33,820 bases of DNA, taken from contig QHXQ01000100.1 of assembly GCA_003223935.1 (NCBI GenBank), positions 1 to 33,820 on the forward strand. Direction: 5' to 3'. Under the pieces are notes generated by a model, which was given only the letters and a program-made list of their open reading frames with translations, was not told where the DNA came from and did not search any database. The position numbers and the translations under genes are program-made. This DNA comes from Acidobacteriota bacterium. GTDB taxonomy: Bacteria > Acidobacteriota > Blastocatellia > Pyrinomonadales > Pyrinomonadaceae. Of this stretch, positions 26,340 through 33,820 are shown in pieces (position 1 is the first letter of the stretch; the number at the start of each line of letters is the position of its first letter).

Positions 26340-26534
26340 TTACTTCTTTGGCGGCGGAGCAGTACTCTGAGTGGCATCTGGGTCGCCGTCGAAGACATCC
26401 ACGTTGAATACATGAACAGTCCCGCTTGCTGTTTGGCCCCCTGTTATCTGCCGCTGCTCTTCAGCCGTTAACTCTCTCTCTGTCGGCGGCAAAGCTTCGA
26501 CCTTAATCCTGCTCTCTTGCTTTTCGTCGGTCAT
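26340..26534 (-). CDS. Double-glycine leader peptide 2 (inverted orientation)
   Basis: From ATG 26532-26534, which has AAAGGAGCA just upstream, the product is 64 aa. The leader IKVEALPPTERELTAEEQRQITGG ends at Gly32-Gly33, and the putative core (QTASGTVHVFNVDVFDGDPD, ATQSTAPPPKK) is acidic and has no Cys. The leader follows the pattern V-x-x-L-P-x-x-E-x-x-L-[ST]-x-E-x-Q-x-x-I-x-G-G shared with peptide 3. An upstream in-frame ATG at 26567 is rejected because the ribosome-binding site and shared 5' leader point to 26534. Likely a secreted or modified peptide; no dedicated enzymes nearby. Confidence 0.78.
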   Translation of the reverse strand: MTDEKQESRIKVEALPPTERELTAEEQRQITGGQTASGTVHVFNVDVFDGDPDATQSTAPPPKK

Positions 26535-26619
26535 GATTGCTCCTTTCAGTCCTGATACGGGCGCCATAGACGGACGGATTGCAAGGCGGCTTTTACACCT
26601 AAGTTGGTAGCGGGGTCAA
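26535..26619 (-). promoter_or_regulatory. Promoter and 5' leader cassette, copy 3 (inverted, diverged)
   Basis: On the minus strand TTGACC (26614-26619) and GTAAAA (26591-26596) are 17 bases apart, matching the spacing of copies 1 and 2. The leader retains AAAAGCCGC, CAATCCGTCCG and GTATCAGGACTGAAAGGAGC in the same order. It is the most diverged of the three and about 10 bases shorter. It is divergent from copy 2, the two -35 elements being 35 bases apart. Confidence 0.68.
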
Positions 26620-26631
26620 TCTTAGTCATCA

Positions 26632-26747
26632 CCGCCGCCTTTGCTGTCTCACTCTTGACATCACTACAGAGACAAGGATAAAACCCGCTTCGTTAGTCAA
26701 TCCGTGCGGCTGTAACTGTCAGTATCAGAAGCTAAAGGAGCATTGCC
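26632..26747 (+). promoter_or_regulatory. Promoter and 5' leader cassette, copy 2
   Basis: TTGACA (26655-26660) and ATAAAA (26678-26683) are 17 bases apart, followed by a leader ending GTATCAGAAGCTAAAGGAGC. Conservation with copy 1 covers the whole untranslated segment, although the coding sequences behind the two copies differ greatly. Confidence 0.8.
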
Positions 26748-26969
26748 ATGGTGAAGAAGAAAGCAGCCAAGCGTCGCACACAGGTCAAAGACTTGCCGAA
26801 GAAAGAGAAGGCCCTGAGCAAAGAGGGGCAAAAGAAGATCAAGGGCGGTGCTCAAGACTTAAGCATAAGCCTCGTCGGTGGTAACCCCGCGCAGTCCTTC
26901 AAAGACATTGGGAAAGTATTTGGGGACGTGGGCGCGACTGTCGCGCAGACGCCGCCGAAAACTTCATAA
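26748..26969 (+). CDS. Double-glycine leader peptide 3
   Basis: The 73-aa product has a basic leader (VKKKAAKRRTQVKDLPKKEK, ALSKEGQKKIKGG) ending at Gly33-Gly34. A putative core of 39 residues follows (AQDLSISLVGGNPAQSFKDI, GKVFGDVGATVAQTPPKTS). The core has no Cys but several Ser/Thr and a second GG. The leader matches peptide 2 at V-x-x-L-P, E, L-S, E, Q, I and GG. The start is set by CTAAAGGAGC. It could be a precursor for an unmodified, Cys-independent modified, or secreted peptide; the function is unknown. Confidence 0.78.
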   Translation: MVKKKAAKRRTQVKDLPKKEKALSKEGQKKIKGGAQDLSISLVGGNPAQSFKDIGKVFGDVGATVAQTPPKTS

Positions 26970-27124
26970 CCGCTAGCCGGGCAGCCTTATCAAGCCCCGC
27001 GCCTAACATTAAGACATAGAAAAGCGCCAGCGTAGCTCCCGATCTTCACTTGCTAGCGATCTTGTTATGTGGGTTAAGCTCGCCGTTTCACGAATCACAA
27101 TCCATCATCGGCTGAAAAATGTGC

Positions 27125-27158
27125 GCAAAGAAAAACGGCAAGCCGGATGACTTGCCGT
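27125..27158 (-). terminator. Intrinsic terminator after tRNA-Ala
   Basis: On the minus strand ACGGCAAG (27151-27158) pairs with CTTGCCGT (27135-27142) over an 8-base loop and is followed by TTTTCTTT. It lies about 20 bases after the tRNA 3' end and would end a transcript starting at the editing gene. Confidence 0.88.
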
Positions 27159-27177
27159 AGGTAATTGACATTGAAAG

Positions 27178-27251
<74 letters not shown>

Positions 27252-27335
27252 ATGCGGACGTGGATGATATTAGAGAGGGCGCGCGGGCGCTGTCAAGCGC
27301 GACCTATGTTTGGCCGCGTGAGCGGCGGGCGAAGA

Positions 27336-28544
27336 CTACGCCAGGCTACGCGCTGCCGTTTCAATCGCGTTGGCGAGTTGCGCGATGTTGCGCCCGCCGC
27401 CTTGCGCCATGTCTGCGCGCCCGCCGCCGCGTCCTGCGACGAGCGTGCAAGCCGCGCGCATGAGCGTGTTCATGTCGCCGCGTGCGTCGGCTGAACGGGC
27501 GAAGATGAGGCGCGCGTTGTCGGCGTCAGACGAGCCGAGCAGGGCGATGGTGTTGGGCTGGGCGATAAGCGCGAGCGCGAGGCGCTTCAATGAATCTGCG
27601 TCGCGGCCCGCGAAGGTGCGCGCGACGATGCGCGTGCCGTGCGCGTCGGGCGCGGTGGCGGCGCGCAGTTCGTCTGCTTCGACGCGCGCTGTCGTCTCTT
27701 CGAGTTCGCGGACGCGGCGCGTGAGTTCTTTATGGTCTGCGAGCAGACGCGCGACCGAGGCGGGCGCGTCGTCGCGCCCGGCGCTGAAGTGTGCGGCGAC
27801 TTGGCGTGCGGTCTCGTTGGCGCGGCGATAGTCTGCGAGCGCGCGCGCACCCGCGACGAATTCGAGGCGCGTCATGCCTTTGGCGCGCTCCCATGCGCGC
27901 ACGGCGATGAGACCGACCTCGCCCGTGCGTTGTGCATGCGTGCCGCCGCATGGACTCAGATCAAAGTTCTCGATCTCGATGACGCGCAGACTCCCTTCGC
28001 GCGCCGAGTCTCTGCGCAATGGTAATTGCGCAGCTTCGTCTGTCGTGACGTGGTAAATCCGCACGGGCCTGTCTTCCCAGACCACGCGGTTGGCGAGATC
28101 AACCGCCTGCTCGATCCGCTCGCGCGTGGGATCATTTAATTCAACATCAATCTCCGAGATGCGCTCCAACATGCGAAAGGCGCGCGTGGGCGCGGCAAAC
28201 AGCGTGACGAGCGCCTGCGAGAGTATGTGCTGGCCTGTGTGTTGTTGAATATGATCGAGTCGGCGCAACCAATCAACGCGCCCCACGATCTCGGCATCAA
28301 CTGCCGGCGGCTCGCCCTCGAGCACATGCAGCACGCCCGCCTCTTCTTGATCCACGCATTCAACAACACGCGCGCCGTCAAGCGTGCCTGTGTCGGTTGG
28401 TTGCCCGCCGCCCGTCGGATAGAAAGCCGTGCGGTCGAGCATGACGCCGAAGCGGCCGGGCGCAAACTCTTCGACGCGCGTCACGCGCGCAGTGAACTCG
28501 GTCAAGTGCGAGTCTTGATAATAAAGGCGCTCGGTCGTGCTCAT
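27336..28544 (-). CDS. Alanyl-tRNA editing protein (AlaX-L type, with DHHA1 domain)
   Basis: The 402-aa protein starts with the AlaRS-like segment LDRTAFYPTGGGQPTDTGTL (GGGQP 45-49). The zinc-binding editing motifs follow, HIQQHTGQHILSQAL (His102, His106) and SPCGGTHAQRTGE (Cys199, His203). A C-terminal DHHA1 domain ends in LVAGRGGGRADMAQGGGRN. It lacks an aminoacylation domain. AlaX proteins hydrolyse Ser or Gly mischarged on tRNA-Ala; the long form resembles AlaRS editing plus C-terminal domains. The neighbour on the same strand is a tRNA-Ala gene. Confidence 0.95.
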   Translation of the reverse strand: MSTTERLYYQDSHLTEFTARVTRVEEFAPGRFGVMLDRTAFYPTGGGQPTDTGTLDGARVVECVDQEEAGVLHVLEGEPPAVDAEIVGRVDWLRRLDHIQQHTGQHILSQALVTLFAAPTRAFRMLERISEIDVELNDPTRERIEQAVDLANRVVWEDRPVRIYHVTTDEAAQLPLRRDSAREGSLRVIEIENFDLSPCGGTHAQRTGEVGLIAVRAWERAKGMTRLEFVAGARALADYRRANETARQVAAHFSAGRDDAPASVARLLADHKELTRRVRELEETTARVEADELRAATAPDAHGTRIVARTFAGRDADSLKRLALALIAQPNTIALLGSSDADNARLIFARSADARGDMNTLMRAACTLVAGRGGGRADMAQGGGRNIAQLANAIETAARSLA

Positions 28545-28617
28545 GTCTGAAAGTGTAGCCGGTTAGATTAAAAGAGCAAGTGGCAAGCTGAACTAGCTCT
28601 GACGCGAGCGAAAATAG

Positions 28618-28690
28618 ACCACGAAAGCACACGAAACGACGCGAAGTAGATGGCTGAAATTATTCTTGTCTCTTCGTGTCGTTTCGTGGT
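28618..28690. repeat. CACGAAA-repeat hairpin between divergent genes
   Basis: CACGAAA recurs with a 10-base period (28620-28646). The segment 28630-28646 pairs with 28672-28688 over 17 bases with one mismatch (G-U in RNA), and ACCACGAAA pairs with the outer TTTCGTGGT. The loop is 25 bases. It lies between alaX and the second M61 gene, where both promoters should be. Confidence 0.75.
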
Positions 28691-28820
28691 TAAAACTTTC
28701 TTCCATTCCAGTAGCGTAGCTTCCGGCTTTTGACAGGTGCGCGCCGGCACGCCAATAATCCGAGCGTTCCACGTCGCTTCGGCAAGCGTGCTTTCAACAT
28801 CCTTCAGTGCGGAGTCAGCA

Positions 28821-30503
28821 ATGCGTCAAGCTCTCAATGCACGGGCGCTCGGCCGCCGTGTCTTCATCTTCATTCTGCCGTTCATCTGTTGCGCTGCCGC
28901 GTTCGCGCAACAGCCGAACGCGCCCGCAGACCAGTATCGCATCAGCTATGAACTGCGTATGACGCACCCGGCGACGCACTCGTTCGAGGTGCGCGTGACG
29001 GTCGAGACACAGACGCCGCAGGAGGCGCTTGATTTTCAGATGCCGCGTTGGTCGCCGGGTCGCTACGCGGTCTTCGATTTTGCCAAGAACGTGCAGGAAG
29101 TTTATGCCCAGACGAACTGCCCGCCCGATGAGCGTTGCGATGCGGCCGGCTTCAAGCCTTTGCGCTTGGACACGCAGACGTGGCGCGTGCCGACGCACGG
29201 CGCGAACGCCATTAAGCTCAGCTACAAAGTCTTCGCCAATGATCTGTCGGGAACGTTCTCGCAACTCGACGACCGGCACGCGAACTTCAACGGCGGCGCG
29301 CTCTTCATGTACGTCGTCGGGCACAAGCCCGACGCGGTCAGTTTACGCATCGAGCCTTATGGTAATTGGCGCAGCGTCAACGGGCGCATGTCGAGCGCAG
29401 ACCAACGCGAGTGGCGCTTCGACAACTACGATCTGTTGATTGACACGCCGACCGAGATCGGCCCGGATTGGACATCGGACGAGTTCAAACTAGACGGCCG
29501 CACTTATCACGTCGTGCTGCACGCCTTCGGCGGCGAAGCGGGCCGGCGCAAACAACTCGTGCGCGACCTCGAAAAGATCGTCCGTGCGGAGACCGCGATG
29601 TGGGGCGCGCCGGAGTTCACAGATTACACTTTTCTGATCCACACCGGCGCACAGGAGCGCGGCGACGGCATGGAGCATCTGACCTCGACGCAGATCATTC
29701 AACGGCGCGCTTTGAGCGAGCCGGGCGCATACGAAGGCGTACTCTCGACCGCCGCGCACGAGTTCTTTCACGTCTGGAATGTGAAGCGGCTGCGCCCTGT
29801 AGAACTGGGGCCTTGGGATTTCACCAGACCTCTGGCGACGCGCGGGCTGTGGATCGCCGAAGGGTTCACGAACTACTACGGCCACTTGATGCAGAGGCGC
29901 GCCGGGCTGTGGAACGACGCACGGCTCTACGCCGAACTCGCCGACGAGATCAGCACGATTGACAACGCGCCGGGCAGTCATCTGATGAGCGCGGAAGAGG
30001 CTTCTCTGTCCGCGCCGTTTCTCGATCTCGCGTGCCACGTCCAACACGTCAACCTCGATCAGACTTCGATCAGTTATTACGACAAAGGCGAAGACATCGC
30101 CATCGTGCTCGACCTGTTGATTCGCGGGCGCACGCAAGGGCGCGTCTCGCTCGACGACGTGCTGCGCCGCGCTTACAAAGAGTTCTATCTTGAGAGTCCG
30201 AACGCGACTTATTATTTGCGCGGGCGTGGCTACACGGACGAAGATTTCGAGCGCGTCGCCACAGACGCGGCCGGCTTTGATCTGACAGACTTCTTCACGC
30301 GCTACGTGCGCGGCACAGAGCCGCTGCCTTACGACGAAGCGTTCGCGCAAGTGGGCCTGCGCCTCGTCAGGTCAGGGCGCAACGATTATCGCATCGAAGA
30401 ACTGCCGAACGTCTCAACGCAGGCGCAAGAGTTGCGTCGCGCTTGGTTGCAAGGCACTGCGCCGCCGCACAGTGAAGCAACCGAGCAACATGGGACACGT
30501 TGA
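28821..30503 (+). CDS. Secreted M61 family metallopeptidase (second copy)
   Basis: I start at ATG 28821, preceded by GGAG and followed by a signal peptide (RRVFIFILPFICCAAAFAQ), giving 560 aa. The frame is open 28 codons further upstream, but that stretch encodes no credible signal. Zinc motif HEFFHVWNVKRLRP (HEFFH at about 313-317) and IAEGFTNYYGHL identify M61, of the HEFFHxWNVKRxRP subtype, distinct from the HEYTHSWN protein at 17917. A C-terminal PDZ-like part is short or absent: the last ~60 residues end in YRIEELPNVSTQAQELRRAW. The gene converges with the lipid kinase, 3 bases between stops. Confidence 0.94.
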   Translation: MRQALNARALGRRVFIFILPFICCAAAFAQQPNAPADQYRISYELRMTHPATHSFEVRVTVETQTPQEALDFQMPRWSPGRYAVFDFAKNVQEVYAQTNCPPDERCDAAGFKPLRLDTQTWRVPTHGANAIKLSYKVFANDLSGTFSQLDDRHANFNGGALFMYVVGHKPDAVSLRIEPYGNWRSVNGRMSSADQREWRFDNYDLLIDTPTEIGPDWTSDEFKLDGRTYHVVLHAFGGEAGRRKQLVRDLEKIVRAETAMWGAPEFTDYTFLIHTGAQERGDGMEHLTSTQIIQRRALSEPGAYEGVLSTAAHEFFHVWNVKRLRPVELGPWDFTRPLATRGLWIAEGFTNYYGHLMQRRAGLWNDARLYAELADEISTIDNAPGSHLMSAEEASLSAPFLDLACHVQHVNLDQTSISYYDKGEDIAIVLDLLIRGRTQGRVSLDDVLRRAYKEFYLESPNATYYLRGRGYTDEDFERVATDAAGFDLTDFFTRYVRGTEPLPYDEAFAQVGLRLVRSGRNDYRIEELPNVSTQAQELRRAWLQGTAPPHSEATEQHGTR

Positions 30504-30506
30504 AAC

Positions 30507-31409
30507 TTACGGTGCGAGCACCTCAATCGGCTCCGGCACGATCTCGAAGGTCATCGGCAGTCGGCCGATCAGTTCGCCGTCAACTTGCACAGGTGCATCG
30601 CCGGAGGCGCGGACTTGAGTGGCGCGGATGAAGCGCACGCGGTCAAGCGGGCGCGTGACGCCTTGCGGGCGCTTGGTGTGGGCGAGCAGGCGCAGGTAGC
30701 GCAGGCGGCCGTAGAAGGAGACGAGGCAGAGTTCAAACTCCGCCTTGTCGAGCCGGGCGCGCGGGGTGACGGCAAAGCCGCCGCCGTAGTGTGCGGTCTT
30801 GCCGATGGCGGCGAACGTGGCAGTGTATGTCTCGCCGCCAACTTCGACGTTGAACGATGCGGGCCGCCAACGGGCCAGCAGGCTCAAGCCTGCGACCCAG
30901 AACGCGCCCTTGCCGACGCGCCGTTTCAGCGGCGTCCGCACCTGCGCCACAATCGAAGCGTCCAGACCGATCCCCGCCATCAAACAAAAATAACGACGCG
31001 CGCCCGTCTGCTCGTCCGTCGCGCAGCCCGTGTAGATGCGCCGCGTCTGCCCGCGCGCGATCACCTCAACGACGCCGCGCAGATCAAACGGCAGACCAAG
31101 CTCACGCGCCAGCACGTTCGCCGTGCCTGCGGGCCAGACGCCGAGCCGCACGCCTGTGCCGACGAGACCTTGCAGTGCCTCGTTGATCGTCCCGTCGCCG
31201 CCTGCGACGACGATCTCACGCGCGCCTGCGCTGGCCGCTTCACGCGCCAAGCGCGTCGCATCATGCGGCGCGGTCGTGTTCAGCACTTCGACGGCGACGC
31301 CGCGCGCCGCAAGCAGCGCACAGAAGCGCGCGACCTCTGCGGCGCGTTGCCGGCCGCCGCGCCCTGCGTTCGGGTTCGAGATTAGTTGGACTGTCCGCGC
31401 GTGCGTCAT
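30507..31409 (-). CDS. YegS/DAGK-family lipid kinase
   Basis: From ATG 31407-31409 the protein has 300 aa. The nucleotide-binding motifs of the diacylglycerol-kinase catalytic domain are clear: ISNPNAGRGGRQR near the N-terminus and VVAGGDGTINEALQGL (GGDGT), then LGVWPAGTANVLARELGLP. A C-terminal beta domain contains GIGLDASIVAQV and a final VQVDGELIGRLPMTFEIVPE, as in YegS-like lipid kinases. A TTG six codons upstream also lies in frame. The product is a cytosolic or membrane-associated kinase of a lipid such as diacylglycerol; the substrate is not decided by sequence. Confidence 0.94.
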   Translation of the reverse strand: MTHARTVQLISNPNAGRGGRQRAAEVARFCALLAARGVAVEVLNTTAPHDATRLAREAASAGAREIVVAGGDGTINEALQGLVGTGVRLGVWPAGTANVLARELGLPFDLRGVVEVIARGQTRRIYTGCATDEQTGARRYFCLMAGIGLDASIVAQVRTPLKRRVGKGAFWVAGLSLLARWRPASFNVEVGGETYTATFAAIGKTAHYGGGFAVTPRARLDKAEFELCLVSFYGRLRYLRLLAHTKRPQGVTRPLDRVRFIRATQVRASGDAPVQVDGELIGRLPMTFEIVPEPIEVLAP

Positions 31410-31481
31410 CGAGTAATGCGGCAGCAAGCAAAGTGCCGGCCACGGATTCAGACTACACGAGCACGAGCGGATAAGTTAAGT

Positions 31482-31567
31482 CTCACGCAAAGGCGCAAAG
31501 CCGCAAAGAAGAACGCAAAGAAGTTGCATCGTCCTCTTTACGTCTTTCCTCTGCGGCTTTGTGTGAG
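31482..31567. repeat. CGCAAAG-repeat hairpin
   Basis: CGCAAAG occurs four times in 31486-31520, three with 8-base spacing. CTCAC plus these repeats (31482-31508) is imperfectly complementary to CTGCGGCTTTGTGTGAG (31551-31567). It lies between the peptidoglycan hydrolase stop and the lipid kinase start. Same design as the hairpins at 4990, 16642 and 28618. Confidence 0.7.
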
Positions 31568-31626
31568 GTCCACTCCTCGAACGCATCTTTCGTCGGACAC
31601 CTGGCGGGCGTTTGCTGCGCGTCCGT

Positions 31627-33111
31627 TTATTTGATCAGCCAGTGTAGATGGTTGTTGTGGCCTGCGTGCTGTTTGGTCAAGCCTGCTGCGATCAGCTTCG
31701 GATCGTTGAAGAGGATGACCGAGTTTGGAAACTTCTGTTTGATGAGCACGCAGAGTTGTTTGGTCAGCGCGGCGTCGTAGTTCGAGGAGTTGAAAGTGAC
31801 GGGGACGAACGCGCCGCCTTTGGCCATCGGGCGTATGTCAACGGCGCGCCCTTCTTTGTGATCGGCATGGTCAACCTTCTTCGGATTCTGCGCGTTGAAG
31901 AAGGGGCCGCCACCGCGCCGGCTGATGTCGCCGTATTGGATGAGCACGCGCTGGGTCTGCGCCCAAGCCTGCGCCAAGTCTTGCAGCGCGTGGATGGCGG
32001 TCTGCGTGCCGAACTGATCCGTGCCGCCCGGCTCGCGATTATAGACCGTGTAGCCGGGGCCGCTCGGCGGCAGGATCGTGTCAATCGCTTCGTTCGTGCC
32101 TTGCACTTTGGTGGGCGGGATGACGGGCACGGTCTTGTACAGAGCTTGATACGTCTCGGCGGTCAGCACGCCGGTCGGGTGTATGTTGTGGTCGAGTTGA
32201 AACTGCATCAGCGCCTTCTGCGTCTTCTGGCCGAACGTGCCGGGGCCGGTGGCGAGTTGCTGTGGCGTTAAGAGCTTGGCTGCGACCAGCCGGTTCTGCA
32301 TCGGCAGCACGACGCCACCTTCGCTGCCGAGTTGCACGCCATTCTGCAACTGTTTGACGGCCGCTTGCGTGGCGGCATCATAAGTGCCGTTCTCTGCGAG
32401 CAGGTTGTCGTGCTGAAAAGCCGTGACGGCCGCTTCGGTCTTTTGGCCGAACGTGCCGGGGCCGGTCTTCTTCTCGGCGAGCGTCATGTAGCCGAGATCG
32501 ATCAACTCGTCCTGCAAGGCTTCGACTTCGGGGCCGCTCATGCCTTTGGAGAGCACAGTGACGTTGGGCGGGACGACGTTAACGGGCGTCCGGTCGGGCG
32601 GCACTTGCACGCTCGGCGGCGCGCCGAGTCGTTGCTTGACGCGCGAGGCGGCTTCCGCGACCGTGATACGGCCGTCGCCGTCGAGATCAAGCCCTCTGTT
32701 CTGCGTGTACTGCTTGCTCGGTCGGGTGAAGAGCACGAAGCCGCTGCCTTTGCCGATGGCTTTGGGAAAGAGCACAGCCATGTATGCGTCTTCGATGGTC
32801 TTCAGCCGCCCCTTGAAAGGCATGAAATACTTTTCGACGAAATCGAGTTGGCGCACGGCGGTCATCGCGGCCAGCGCGGCGGTCGTCGTGCCTAAGCCGC
32901 GCGCGGTGCTCGGCATGAACTGGATCAAGCCGACCGCGCCGCTCCCGGCCGCGTTCTTCTTCGCTGGCGAGAACGACGCGCCCGACTCGAAACTCATAAT
33001 CGCCAGCAAGAAGTTGGGATCGATTTCGAGATTGGCCGCGATCTGTATCACCTTTTGGCGAAACTCGTCAGTGGTGTTTTCAATTCCGGGCACGTTAACC
33101 AGACTGGGCAT
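31627..33111 (-). CDS. Multidomain peptidoglycan hydrolase (lysozyme-like + PG-binding x2 + M15/M74-like peptidase)
   Basis: From ATG 33109-33111, which has GGAGGAG at ideal spacing (33117 is too close), the protein is 494 aa with no signal peptide. Order of parts: a lytic-transglycosylase-like domain (Glu42 in SFESG, AVGLIQFMPSTARGLG), an EF-hand-like loop LDLDGDGRITVAEA (about 141-154), two peptidoglycan_binding_1 repeats (VLSKGMSGPEVEALQDEL and GPGTFGQKTQKALMQFQLDHN), and a C-terminal peptidase with HKEGRAVDI (His418, Asp425) and HNNHLH (His488, His490). The zinc pattern is that of LAS-type murein endopeptidases. Such domain stacking resembles endolysins or toxin-type hydrolases; how it leaves the cell is not evident. 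Confidence 0.88.
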   Translation of the reverse strand: MPSLVNVPGIENTTDEFRQKVIQIAANLEIDPNFLLAIMSFESGASFSPAKKNAAGSGAVGLIQFMPSTARGLGTTTAALAAMTAVRQLDFVEKYFMPFKGRLKTIEDAYMAVLFPKAIGKGSGFVLFTRPSKQYTQNRGLDLDGDGRITVAEAASRVKQRLGAPPSVQVPPDRTPVNVVPPNVTVLSKGMSGPEVEALQDELIDLGYMTLAEKKTGPGTFGQKTEAAVTAFQHDNLLAENGTYDAATQAAVKQLQNGVQLGSEGGVVLPMQNRLVAAKLLTPQQLATGPGTFGQKTQKALMQFQLDHNIHPTGVLTAETYQALYKTVPVIPPTKVQGTNEAIDTILPPSGPGYTVYNREPGGTDQFGTQTAIHALQDLAQAWAQTQRVLIQYGDISRRGGGPFFNAQNPKKVDHADHKEGRAVDIRPMAKGGAFVPVTFNSSNYDAALTKQLCVLIKQKFPNSVILFNDPKLIAAGLTKQHAGHNNHLHWLIK

Positions 33112-33429
33112 GAGCATCTCCTCCTTCGTCGGAATGTGAGTTTACGGTGTTGTCATGAGCGTACTCCGGCGGGCAGCCGCAGCGCGCGTTGACGCTTAAT
33201 GATCTTCACAACACACAAGGGAAGGGCATCGTGCGCAGATCGCAAAGAGCTTGTTAAGACGCGCGAGGAAACTTTGATTCGGTAACGTGAGACTCCGTTA
33301 ACGAACGAAGCGACGACACGAACAAGTCGTTGAACTTGCAGCGACGAACAACCCACCGCAAGCCGCCCAGAGCTTATATGTCGGGCACGCGCGGGCTGTC
33401 AACAACTATTTCGCGCGCCCGACAGCGCA
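33112..33429. other. Intergenic region between guaB and the hydrolase
   Basis: 318 bases with no supported gene. Near the guaB stop, GTCGGGCACGCGCG (33380-33393) and CGCGCGCCCGAC (33412-33423) form a stem with a 2-base bulge and an 18-base loop. It has no T-run, so it is at most a weak terminator. The hydrolase ribosome-binding site is at its lower end. Confidence 0.45.

Positions 33430-33820
<391 letters not shown>

Noticed and set aside
26535..26567. 11-codon N-terminal extension of peptide gene 2
   Set aside because: It would cover the ribosome-binding site and shared 5' leader that fix the start at 26534.
28737..28820. 28-codon N-terminal extension of the second M61 peptidase
   Set aside because: The ATG at 28821 has a GGAG site and is followed by a proper signal peptide.

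Overview
The window is GC-rich DNA that looks like a chromosomal segment of an Acidobacteriota bacterium, most likely class Blastocatellia. Reasons: secreted S9 and M61 peptidases, BNR/VPS10-type propeller proteins, a secreted 'VQGG' protein of a type I associate with that class, and a kdp operon with an outer-membrane barrel gene. The placement is inference from gene content; no rRNA or marker phylogeny was available.

Layout: 1-4885 (minus strand) is a secreted catabolic block: the 5' part of a BNR-propeller protein, an S9 peptidase and an isoaspartyl peptidase. 5031-15350 (minus) is a long potassium operon. In transcription order it holds a KdpE-box-like promoter, a c-di-AMP (ydaO-type) riboswitch, a small ORF, an APC permease with a C-terminal UspA-like domain, an unknown membrane protein, an outer-membrane barrel, a 28-aa membrane peptide, then kdpF, kdpA, kdpB, kdpC and a KdpD made only of the sensor/UspA half. 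15404-19851 (minus) is a second unit: M61 peptidase, the missing transmitter half of KdpD, kdpE and mgtC. Divergent from it, at 20066 (plus), is a protein whose C-terminus looks like a diadenylate cyclase (DAC) domain. Synthesis (DAC), RNA sensing (riboswitch), candidate protein sensing (two UspA domains) and potassium uptake thus lie within about 16 kb.

21209-27000 is a looser region: small unknown genes, strong terminators, a secreted Arg/Tyr/Gly-rich protein, and a secreted repeat protein broken by one in-frame TAA. It ends in three short double-glycine-leader peptide genes (RiPP-precursor-like) that share a promoter plus 5'-leader cassette, with an IS256-family transposase remnant between them. 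No modifying enzyme or exporter is in the window.

27125-33820 carries tRNA-Ala(CGC) just downstream of an alanyl-tRNA editing gene, a second M61 peptidase, a YegS-type lipid kinase, a multidomain peptidoglycan hydrolase and the 3' end of guaB. Four intergenic hairpins built from different 7-10 bp tandem units are scattered through the window. One has apparently inserted at the stop/start overlap of the KdpD-type kinase gene and kdpE, leaving a 5-bp flanking duplication.
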